Assembly (NCBI GenBank): GCA_014607495.2
Contig: CP053149.1
Span: forward strand, 16,442,120 to 16,506,119
DNA: 64,000 bases
Source: Carposina sasakii
Lineage: Eukaryota; Arthropoda; Insecta; Lepidoptera; Carposinidae
Direction: 5' to 3'
This document shows positions 11,801-22,100 of this stretch, piece by piece. The position numbers were made by a program, and so were the translations under genes. Each line of letters starts with the position of its first letter. The stretch's first letter is position 1. Under the pieces are notes generated by a model that worked only from the letters and a program-made list of their open reading frames with translations, was not told the origin of the DNA and made no database searches.

Positions 11801-14800
11801 TATCATACATTATTTTTACAATGCAACAATTTCGTTGAAATTGCACGTAAAATAATTTTTCGGTATATTTTTGAGCTAATCGAAGCTCAATCATGTAGGG
11901 GCGGGGTAATGTATGCTATTTACACAATAATGAACATGAATTGAAACGTCGGGAAAATCCTCAGAAACAAGTGTAAAGTTAGTCAAAATGAAAAATAATT
12001 GCAGAAACAACTTACATGGGCCCATGAAGAGATCGTATTCCGGCTAAAGTTTTACTCGGCTTACCTGCATATAAAACCATGCACACGCACTAGATTCACA
12101 TCACAAGTAATCAAAATGTAACTTATCTACCAGAAAACATCACTTTACGGACACATGCAAGCCATTTACAAATAATTTTTGATTTTCACAAGAAAATTAC
12201 ACCTGCACCCTTCCAGCTTTTCCCGCCGAAAAAACGTCATTTTTTTCTATGCTATCACGAAAAAATCAGACCTTTGCACAGTTTCCGATGAATTGTTTAT
12301 TCTTAATTATTATTTTTATTTTTTGAAAGGTTTGCTGAATTGAAAAAGACAAAATCACAATATAGACATGAGCAATCTTTTAAAATACTATTTATAGTTA
12401 ATATGAAAATGTTCAAAAATTTTACGTGACCATGTTCCAAGTTTCGGAATAAAAAATATTTTTGCAGGGCTCTTTCAATAAATTGATTCGTTACAAATGA
12501 TTTATTATAATTTATTATGATTATCAAAAGTTTTTACTTACCAGTGCTGTGAAAATATTCATAAAGTTCAGGAAACACTTCGAAAAATAACAGCACACAC
12601 CCAAATAAGTCGCTTGAATCACGACACAGTATTTTTTGTAAGGGTAAAACTCGTGGTTCCGTAGTTTCGTGCTTTATTTTCCTTTGATCCGATTTTGTTT
12701 TCGTTTTTCGCCTCGATTTGTTCGGGTAACCCGGGGTAACCCACACGGTTATTGGAATAGAGAATGAAGCTCGCCACGTGCACGTGCAACATTGACGTCA
12801 TTAATAACATTGTAGCATTAAAAAAATACCGCGTTCGGGGAAAAAATATTTTTTTGACTTAAGACTTTCTCGCTATTACTGTTCAAGATTTTTTTTAAAT
12901 TCCAATCGAATTTTCTGAAGCTACTAGTGCATGTGAAACACATAATAGTCGATACATAAGATTGAAATCGGTAAAATTATTCACTAAATTTATTCATTAT
13001 ATTCGAATAAAAATCGAAACATTATATACAAACCATCCAGTTCGTAGCCTCCAACCAGTAGTAAGACTGGCATGTATGGGTTGTTAGTGGGAAGAGGGGC
13101 ATATTTTTTACAATTGCGCTCTTTTCACTCATAAGAAGTGTGGGCAAAGGGCGCAGAGGCGCGAGGCCGATCACTGCTTGAGGGGCGGCGAACTAGCTGT
13201 TTTACTCTAGAATATGGAAGTTTGCTACTCTCGGAATGTGCAATGACAAGTGAGAGAGAAAAGTCATCGACAAAATTTGTTGCAGACTTCTATCTGTAAG
13301 ACATCAGAAAACCGTCATAGAAAAATATTTTTGATTTCTATGAGGTAAAAAAAAAAAAAATCGTTCCCCAAATTTGCCGCCCCCAAAATCTGCCGCCCTA
13401 GGCTCGAGCCTACTCAGCCTGCTGGTAAATCCGTCACTGAGTGCGAGTTACCAGACGAGTTATTTGGATCATTTGGTCGCATTGGATTAAGTTAATAGTT
13501 TGCTATGAGAAATTGATTGCATTTTGTTTGAGGCAGCATACACTTTGCCTCCAGTAACTCAACGGATACAATATGTAAGTAGGTAGGTAAATGAAACAGT
13601 ATGTTTTTATATGAAAGTAGAATAAGGCTTTTATATTCTCAGGTACCACAAGCGACTGCTGAGAGCCTGATAACTTTAGCACGTATACAAAACCAAAAAT
13701 ATCCTTCACTAATTTCCTACCTGCATTATTCGCAAAAATTCTGCTACATATGTACAAATAGCCTATATACATAACAATATATTATTAATTAACTCACGTC
13801 ACTCTGCAGATATTCGCACAAAGCGTCTCTGATCTCGCGGTCCAGGCTGAAGGTCTGCCTCGACTCAATGGCATCGAGGAATGAGCGCGCGCGGCTGTTC
13901 ATGTCCACCTCGGTCTTACTAGACTCGAGCTCGTTCAGCTCTTTGGCTTTCCTGGAATGCAGGCGTCTTTTTACCAAATATTATAATAGCAACAGAATAT
14001 TATGGTCCTATCGCCCATGGCTTCATTTAAATGTCACATCACTCAAAGAATATACTTACTCTCTAGCGAGAAGTCACACTGCATGAATTATGGTAATGGT
14101 AGCTAGGAAGTATCAAATTGGTTTTCGCATAGAAGAAAATAACTAGGTTTGACAGAATGAAGGAACTCGGGCATTCTCTCAGGCGATCAGCTAGCAACTT
14201 GTCACGTACATCTGTTCCTTCTAAGGTAAACGTAGTTGAGGGATCTCCTTTATGATCCTACGGTTCTGGCTACCTTACCCTACGTTTATATTTTCCGACC
14301 ATCACACTATTTTGTCTTAGACTCTTTGGAACCTAAAGTAACTCCACGTAAACAAATCGTCAGAAAATCGCTGCTAATTAAATAAAATTTAGGGACTTAT
14401 TTTATTCTATGTACTTACAACTGTGCCAAGGTTTCCTTCAACATTTCAATACACATATTGTTGTGGGTCTGCTCAGACTTTTCCACTGCACTCTTGGACA
14501 CCTGGATCTCTTCTTTTATCTGGTGCAGTAACTTACTTTGGTCTTGGAATAAATCTATTGGAAAAGGTATGTAACAAAATGACTTAATAATTTCAGGGTG
14601 AATTTGGTAGGTTTTAGTTAGATCAACACACAAAACCCTAAGTTTATCTTTTTTACATTATAACTAAATGGAGGTTATAGAGATACTCATCACGATAGTT
14701 ATTTTAGACAGCCGAGACACATGTATTTTTGTAAGACGTGAGTTGTCAACACAAAGTACACAAAATACAAATATGAGCTTACCATTAAGCTTGTCGATTT

Positions 14801-15023
14801 TTTTTTCCAACGCCAAAATAGCATCACCATCACCACTAACCAGTTTAGCATCACTTCTGCTATCGTTTTCCGAAGTTAATGATTCGTTTGCGGTCAGCGA
14901 TCGCGTGCTATCATTCCTCTTTAAACGACAGAAGTGCTCGTTGTTGCGACAATCATTCACGCTTGGGGCTGCCATCGTCTCCAAGGAGCCCCAGGATTTC
15001 CCGTGAAATAACTTTTTGGGCAT
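8896..15023 (-). CDS. WD40-less Ge-1/EDC4-like protein, 481 codons
   Basis: Eight minus-strand exons join in phase: 14783-15023, 14419-14554, 13798-13951, 11484-11670, 10764-10914, 9837-10014, 9292-9509 and 8896-9076 (1446 nt, stop TAA). The start ATG at 15023 begins MPKKLFHGKSW; an in-frame TAA lies 30 nt upstream. Residues 1-80 are polar. About 65-350 are predicted helical, heptad-like sequence (ILALEKKIDKLN, VLENELHSWRTRVMEVL). About 350-481 match the conserved Ge-1 C-terminal domain ([45 protein letters not shown]). No WD40 repeats are present. It lies about 4 kb downstream of full-length Ge-1 with matching intron phases, so it is a tandem paralogue. The Ge-1 C-terminus is known to mediate self-association and P-body targeting, so this protein could co-assemble with Ge-1 or compete with it (inference). 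An upstream acceptor-like CTGCCAG at about 15042 leaves open an extra 5' exon. Splice sites were read by eye. Confidence 0.85.
10420..10697 (+). mobile_element. Non-autonomous RTE-tailed element
   Basis: The element ends with CCTGGGGGAGGCCTACGTCT, then AGCAGTGGTCTGCAATAGGC and a (TGA)n tail, the typical 3' end of lepidopteran RTE-type retroelements. A closely similar copy spans 42651-42836 and a short tail lies near 39400-39435. It lies in an intron of the Ge-1-like gene and is non-coding. Confidence 0.65.
10955..11200 (+). mobile_element. tRNA-headed SINE, copy A
   Basis: The head has pol III-like boxes (TGGTGTAGTTGGTAGTGG and GGTTCGAACCC). A body ending CTTAATGTGGGACTAGGTCA and an ATTTATTTATTT tail follow. 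Other copies are at 24762-25004, 35700-35890 (head missing) and, on the minus strand, 62665-63975 (split). Intronic. Confidence 0.75.
11730..13439. mobile_element. hAT-type element with 8-bp target duplication
   Basis: The element begins CAGTGGCGGATTTAC and ends GTAAATCCGTCACTG, a 15-bp inverted repeat with one mismatch. It is flanked by the exact 8-bp direct repeat AGTGCGAG (11722-11729 and 13440-13447). It is 1710 bp long and sits in intron 3 of the Ge-1-like gene. It contains the dispersed 290-bp block at 11948-12229. I saw no intact transposase; short open frames inside it have no recognisable motif. Confidence 0.85.
14150..14290 (+). repeat. Interspersed repeat, copies at 30120-30260 and 60430-60540
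   Basis: Shared blocks include CTAGCAACTTGTCAC, then GGGATCTCCTTTATGATCCT with CGGTTCTGGCTACCTTACCC. The copies are diverged. The copy at 30120-30260 fills much of a short Ge-1 intron. The nature of the element is unclear. Confidence 0.45.
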
Positions 15024-15994
15024 CTTAAAACAACCGGTGCTGGCAGCGATAGGTTATTATTGGTAACTTGTCACTTTGTGGATGTCCCAAACTACCCTCA
15101 ATTTTTTTTGTTATATTTTATTACATTTTCTTTGATTACCGTCATTGTGGGAATTAAAGCCCCTTCACAATACAGCGCAACAGTATGCAAGTTTCCATAC
15201 CAGAGAACAGACACGTCGAATGTGAAGGCGCTCTTATAATAGTGCCTACAATTTGTATACAGCAATTTATTAGAATTCTCTTTTGTTGAATGTATAAAAT
15301 GTTCCATAAAGATGCTATTGCAGGGCTATATGAAGATAGTTAAAGCGACTGGAGCATATTAGAGAAAAACCGTAATTTAGATTCGTTTATTTTTGTTTTA
15401 TTTGAAATTATACAATTCTTATAATACTTTTGATTAGAGTTAACGAAATCAATTAAATCAAATACAAACTTAAATAGAACAACAACATGGAAAGGAAAAC
15501 AGAAGTTATAAGCTTAATATAGATTTCTAATATCCATGGTGTTTCTGCCCATTAATTAGATATAAAAGATTCCGCACTATTTCAGTAATTGTATTAGATT
15601 CATGGCACATTTTAAATCAATAAACCATAAACAATTATAACAAAGATTGAGATACATTTATGAATCAAAAGTAATAATAAAAAAGATAACGGTTTTAAAC
15701 CGTTTTTTTTTAACAAAATAGTTTCGAATTACAATTAAATTTGTATTTTATACACTTATGAGGTTCTTTACTTTATACTCTAGCCTAGTAATTAAACATA
15801 GCAGTCGCATATTAATAACTACTTATCAATATACCACAGTCTTTTAGGGAACAAAACTAATAGTAGATACATTACTTTACAACTATATTAACACTATATA
15901 AAGCGGTTAAACAACGTCAAAACACACAGAAATAAAAATAACTATAAACAATCGCACATTACAACTAAATTGTAAAACTTACTCGCAACACATA

Positions 15995-16167
15995 GGTTCG
16001 GTTCATATCTGACGGAACATGCGTCGCGTATTATCGGCCGCGTGACGCCAGAACAGACAAAATGTAAAGAAAAACACTCAACCGATGATACGTTAGTGCG
16101 TCGAGCGTACGTTTGCCTGTACCTGGAGATACGCTCGACGCATCTTCCGTCAGATATGAACCGACCC
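15995..16167. repeat. Inverted repeat, 32-bp arms
   Basis: Arms 15995-16026 and 16136-16167 are near-perfect inverted copies containing CGGTTCATATCTGACGGAA. The loop holds a second smaller palindrome (GCGTCGAGCGTACG and ACGCTCGACGC). It lies in the intergenic DNA between the two Ge-1 genes and is probably a MITE. Confidence 0.65.
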
Positions 16168-16410
16168 ATACTACATATAATGATTGTAATTCAACACACG
16201 CCCCAAGTATCTCGAAATTAATAAAAAAAAACCACGAAAATAGAATACCACTAAAATGAGTCCAAACTAGCACCGAACGACAATGGTTCGCTTATGTAGG
16301 TGCTATAATGTCAAATGTCAGAGACTATTACATAGCAATGTTATATTATGGAGATTATAATCTCCGAAGAAAATAACAGAGATAGATTTCAACCTGGCAC
16401 CTTAGGATGC

Positions 16411-16702
16411 ATTAACTTAAGCATAGAGGAATAAGATGTAGACATAGAGTGCTAATGTCATACTAACAGTTTCGATGCACCATTAGACTTTTCGGTACCT
16501 CACAATTCCAGTCCTTGATACTTAGATTGTATTACTATACGTTACAATACATTAGTAATGTAGTACATTACTATACATTACACTAATAGAAACTAAGTGT
16601 CAAGGACTGGAATTGTGAGGCACTGAAGTCTAATGGTGCATCGAAACAATTAGTATGACATTAGCACTCTATGACATCTTATTCCTCTATGACTTAAGCA
16701 AT
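16411..16702. repeat. Long foldback repeat, arms about 115 bp
   Basis: The left arm (about 16411-16525) and right arm (about 16590-16702) are inverted copies; GATGCACCATTAGACTT on the left pairs with AAGTCTAATGGTGCATC on the right. The central 60 bp is AT-rich. It is intergenic and non-coding, a foldback MITE by structure. Confidence 0.8.
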
Positions 16703-18890
16703 AGAAAAGATAATCTTTTTTTAATTTATATTATTGAACACCATTCGTTTATGTTATGACTCTTTTCCTAGCATTTTTAAAGTTATATCTACACTAGCCC
16801 ATGTTAGACCTCAATCTTCATGATCAGTAAGATGAGTACAAATGGAAGCACACAGGTTTATAATCAAGTGATTGGTTTATGCAGTCGCGTAGTACAAGTT
16901 TGTTATTAAAAAAAAAACCAGTTATATCAAATTGAGTGTTATTATACCTATGTATTTAAAGGTGTCATATAATTATCAATTTGTAATCATATCATATAAG
17001 TAAATTGGTGTTTTATTTACAAGCTAGGCAAACATTTTAAACAAATTCTCTTTCAAGTCATTTAATACGTTTTATTTAATAATTATAAAAAGTGAATGAA
17101 AATTTTCCAAAAATACAAATAGTTAAGTTCAAAATGTTCACCTAACTAATGCCTTAAAGTAAATGTATGCTTTTGGCTTTGTCAAAAAATAAAATGTATG
17201 ATTGTTACATTGTATTTGCCGTGTAAACACGACGCGTTTATCTTACAACTTATGAAATGGAAAGAGTGAGAACTAGCGGCATACGTGTGATAATTAAGTT
17301 AAAGGAACTTTATTAATTAACAATAACCTAATAATAATTATTTATGTTGACGTCAGTTTCAAAGTTCCCATGTGAATCTAGAGATATGTGCATAAACTAC
17401 TACCAGTCCAGTATCCACAGTAAAGGCCATATTAAACAACAAATTTAATTTTGTAAAAGGCTGTTTTAGATCCTAACGCATTACATATCTGTAAGAAATA
17501 AGGGATAATGAAAATTTTGCAACCCACCTTCAATAGCTACGTGTGATAGATTTTTATATATTTCATCCTGAGATGTACAGAAGTAGCTTAGGTATTCTCC
17601 GAGAATCCTTCTACAAGAATATTCTTGTAGAATATCTTTGGGAACGTGCCAGATAAAACATTGAGTGAGCACTTGAAATAGTGCACTAGAAGATTTCAGC
17701 AGTACAGTATTGTTATTTTATTAATGTAATCGTAAATTCGTATTCTGTAAGTTGATATATTTTAAAATTGTATCATAATGATATTGAAGCGGGTACCAAA
17801 ATTCATTGAAATATTTGCATTGTCCTTTGTTAAAATTAAGCAATGAACACAAGTACCTGGCATTTGCAGCATTTAAACAAAACGCAACAAAGATTATAAT
17901 AATATTGTACATTTCACAAATAATATAGAATGGAAAATGACCAAAATGAAAATGATTAATGAAGCTACGTAAATAGGTATAGAAATGTTGACAAATGGAG
18001 TGCTATGCAAGTATAACTCGAGTCAAAATAACAGTATTATCATCATCCTACAGCTATAGAAATCAACTTGTATTAACGTGTAATCACGGACTTTAATTGA
18101 CGCATTTTACAAAAAGCAAAACTCTCGGGTCTGGTTTCTCGTGGCGATTGTAGTTAGTGCAAGTGCCTGTTTTCACAGTCATGAGTTATCAGATCCGAGG
18201 GTCAGTGGAGGGTGTAGGGCCCGGTGGTGGGCGCACCCATAGTGAAAAAGCAAAACCGCTACCTTGCTCGTAATCTGGCCGCATACCGAAGCAGCAAGCA
18301 TACAGCAAAAGCTTCATTTCCACCAGAGATGTGCTTCGTTGCTAACATGCTAATAAACTTGATTGGTAAAGATAACACGCACCATTAGCACAGCGCATGT
18401 CTAGCGGAAAGGCAGCCTAATGATCCTGTGTCGACATCTACAAAGTACACAGAAAAGAGAAGCATTTCCTGTAAGCTTGTCCAACCTGGTCGGTGGGAGG
18501 CCTGCAGGTAGACTTTGGATATGGACGCCGCTGTAAGATAATGAAACTGTGAGGTTTTGCAAGTCAATTTCATGCATGACAGTGCTATGAAAATCCGGCT
18601 TTAACTCACGATACTTAGGCTGACGCTTAGACGCAAAGACCATCTTAGGTTAACACATTCACTGCCGGCACTACGCCAATATCAGTTCAATGTTCAGTGG
18701 ACGCAAAAAGCATCGACGGCACCTAAAGAAAACCAAGAAGACGCATAATACGTTTTCGGCGGTGGGGTTGCCGAACTATCGATAGTTGACCTTGAAAATC
18801 ATCTACACTATCGATAGTACATTAAGGGTTCATTTTTCCAAACGGCAGATGATGCTGTCGTTCTCTAAAACCTGGTCATGAGACAGCATC
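16703..18890. other. Intergenic AT-rich stretch
   Basis: No gene was found between the Ge-1-like start region and the Ge-1 3' end. Near 18660-18760 there is a piece (ATCAGTTCAATG, AAAACCAAGAA) that recurs diverged at 51001-51130. Paired ATCGATAG motifs occur at 18779 and 18811. Confidence 0.4.
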
Positions 18891-18893
18891 AAC

Positions 18894-18899
18894 TTTATT
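18894..18899 (-). promoter_or_regulatory. Candidate poly(A) signal for Ge-1
   Basis: AATAAA on the minus strand, about 270 nt after the Ge-1 stop codon. If it is used, the 54-bp inverted repeat at 18939-19118 lies inside the 3' UTR. Confidence 0.4.
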
Positions 18900-18938
18900 C
18901 TTCATTCTTCTATCTACGGCAGTGACTGTGTCAACCCC

Positions 18939-19118
18939 CTCCCTGATTACGTAAAAGCAATAGCAAAGCCGAAGCCGCGCGATCGCGATAATTGAGAGTG
19001 TGTGTGTGTGCTCGTGCGAGGTGCGGGGCGCGGGAGGACGTCGAGCGCTCGTTGCGCGCACGAGATTATCGCGATCGCGCGGCTTCGGCTTTGCTATTGC
19101 TTTTACGTAATCAGGGAG
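18939..19118. repeat. Perfect 54-bp inverted repeat after the Ge-1 stop
   Basis: Arms 18939-18992 and 19065-19118 are exact reverse complements (54 of 54), separated by a 72-bp loop with a short GT run. The right arm ends 51 nt from the Ge-1 stop codon. A related partial sequence (ATTGCTTTTACATAATCAGG) is at about 52244, so it is probably a mobile palindromic element rather than a Ge-1-specific structure. In RNA it would form a long GC-rich hairpin. Confidence 0.85.
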
Positions 19119-19168
19119 CCCTACCCCAACAGCCCTGTCCGTCAAACCCTTATCCCCTCTCCTTGCCG

Positions 19169-22100
19169 TCACACCCCTTTAAGCAGCGCCTCGGTAGCCA
19201 TGAGCAGCATCTTCAGCTGCCTCGCGAGCTCGTGGCCCGGCTGCGCGGTGAGGAAGGCCAGCAGCTGCTGCTGCAGCTCGCGGATGACGGCCGGCAGGTG
19301 TCCGCGCGTCACCGGGTTCGAGGTGTCCAGGTTCATTATCGCGTCCTCCAGGTATCTGGGGCGTGGAAAGTTTTAATTACGGACTTGTTTTCATATATAG
19401 GCCGATTTTTCCAACTGTCATAAATGTGAAGGGTACATTTGATGCTGTTTTCCTCTATAACGTGATCAAGATAGAGACAACATCTATTTTATATTTCAGA
19501 TACGTTTTCTGACCATTGAACAAATCGGCTCACCATATTGCTGAATGAATATCATTTACGTTTCTACCTTACAGCATTATCCTACAATAATTCTGATTAT
19601 AGTCTATCAATTTCCGTCCTAAACAGGTGAAACTCGGCAGTGGGGACAAACGAAGTGGGGAGCAGGACTCATTGTAATGTCAGGTGGGTCCTGGCTGCGG
19701 CGCGGACGCACCTGTGCTTGAGCGGTGTGTCGCGGCCCATGTCGGCGGCCAGCTGCTGCACCAGCGACAGCAGCACGTGCTGGCGCAGGCGACACGGACT
19801 GAACACGCGTTGCGGGTCGGCCGCGCGGCACGCCGCCACCACCAGCGACAGGTCGGACGCCGACAGCGCCAGCTGGAACGCGCCGTTGTAGTCGCCGGCC
19901 GCCAGCAGAGCCTGGATGTGCGGGATTTGCACCTGCGCGACACACATTACGTGATACAGTTTGTTGCTTTTTCACGCATAAACTTAAATGGATTTTGATG
20001 AAACTTCACAATAATATAATATAGCTTACACGTCAGAATAACACATAGGCTACAATTCATTATCTCGGGAAAATATTTCGGAATAATTTCGACATGTCTG
20101 TCATTATTTTTTCTGCAATCCACGCGGATGGAGTCACGGTAGTCCACTGTATCTTATAATTAAGTTCGTATTGAGTGGGGGGTTTCAGCTGACGCATTTA
20201 CGTTTATCCCATATGGTCAATACGACAGAACGGTGAGCTACTACAGACACCGTTACGGTAAGGCTTTAGGAAACAATTCGAACCTGTCTGCTAGAGCAGT
20301 GCGAGGCGGGCGAGGCGGGCGTGGCGGGCGAGTGCGAGCGAGACAGCTGCGCGACGACGCTTCGTGCGTGCTCGCGCCACCACGCCATCTCCTTCTCTAG
20401 CACGCTGCGGGGAAAGTGTTAGTTTAATTATACAATGTACGTACATAGGTGATTATATAGGAACATCAGGCTACAAAAAACGGAACTTATGAAGACTTCT
20501 GCTTCCGAATAATTAGTGGCGCAGTTTCTGCCGCTAGTGAATAGTCTCCACCGCTTGTGTACAGTTTCTGCCGTTACATACGTACATACTTACGGGGTAG
20601 GCAGAGCATGAAGGGCCGATAGAACCACATGGTGCCGCTTCTTACCAAATTTGAGGGTATAGTTGAGATGTACAAGTTCGGTTAGTAGTGACAGATGGTC
20701 ACCCCTTCGCCTACAAAACACCAAGACCCTCTTGTCCCTCTACTGACTTGTACAGTATGCCCGGGAAGAGAAGCAGCTGTAGTATTATACGTTTTTTTTT
20801 CACTCCCAGAGCAGCATAGAAGATTCTGCCGTTAATGCAGACTTTTGTCCTCAGTGGACGATCGCTGCCCCAACTAGTCTCTAATATGATCACTTAGCTA
20901 ATCACACTAGCAAAACAGTAGTAGTAGAGTCACTGCCGTTAGTAGATGATCACTGTCGCTAATGAACAATCTCTGTCGTTAGGGTAGCTTCCGCCGCTGG
21001 TAAATAGTCTCCTAGTCCCAGCTAGGAATCGATCACTGCCGCTAAAATAAACAAACACTACCTGTGCGCGACCTCCCGCAGCGCGCTGGCAGTGTGCTGG
21101 CTGCTGACGGCCGCAGTACTAGCAGCCAGGGCGGCGGCGTGGCGGTCGAGCGCCTCCCGCAGCGAGGCGGCGGCGGAGGCCCCGCCCCTCTCCGCGGCGA
21201 GCCGGGCTGCCGTCTCCGTGTTGGTTATGACTGGAACAAACGTGGATTTCACATTCACATGTTTCAATACTCAATACTCAATCATTTATTGCATTCATAT
21301 GTAGTTAAGGATCTTAATTAATAATTGACAGATAACATATGACCCTGTTGTTGGGCACAGCAACATGTTTTTAGTGTGGTAGGCAGACTGAAGCATTTCA
21401 TAGTTAATTTCTGGTTCAATTTTAATTGCACCGTTCGTCATGTTAATTATAATTTTTTATTTATTTATTTATTACATATTATCATGTACTTTCATGTAGT
21501 TTCATGTGGAAACACATTCACTGTCGCCGATTACGTATTTGCGTTTCCTCGGTCAGGTGTCAACGCGGTATATCAAACCCAAGAGGAATAGATAAGTGGG
21601 CGGGGCGCGTGTAGGGTTGCCAGGTTGATATATCTATACTATAATATATATAATAATATTATAAAGCTGAAGAGTTTGTTTGTTTGTTTGTATGATTGAA
21701 CGCGCTAATCTCCGGAACTACTGGGTCGAATTAAAAAATTCTTTTTGTGTTGGATAGTCCATTTATCGAGGAAGGCTTTAGGCTATATATCATCACAGTG
21801 CGACCAATAGGGACGAAGAATAAGAGGAAAATGTGGAAAAAACGGGGAAAATTATTCAACTTTGGAGACTTCCGTTGCGTGCGCTGCGTAAACGGTTCAA
21901 GTTATCCAAAAAATATGTATGAAAGAATAAAATGACGTAGAAATGATATATTTTTTTTTTTTTTCTTAATGTATTATCCGTGACGAACAGATAATTCATT
22001 AAAATTACAATCTAGCCTAATTAGACTAATAAGTAATTTTTATCTAACTTAAATTGCTAAACCGTGTAAAACTAAGAACGTGTCCATCGGCACTTTTCTT

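Noticed and set aside
12534..12810. Short minus-strand frames inside the hAT element
   Set aside because: No transposase motif (no RW or dimerisation-like text) and no splice support.
18992..19423. Plus-strand open frames of 124-143 codons
   Set aside because: They are antisense to the last Ge-1 exon and the inverted repeat. GC-rich composition explains them.
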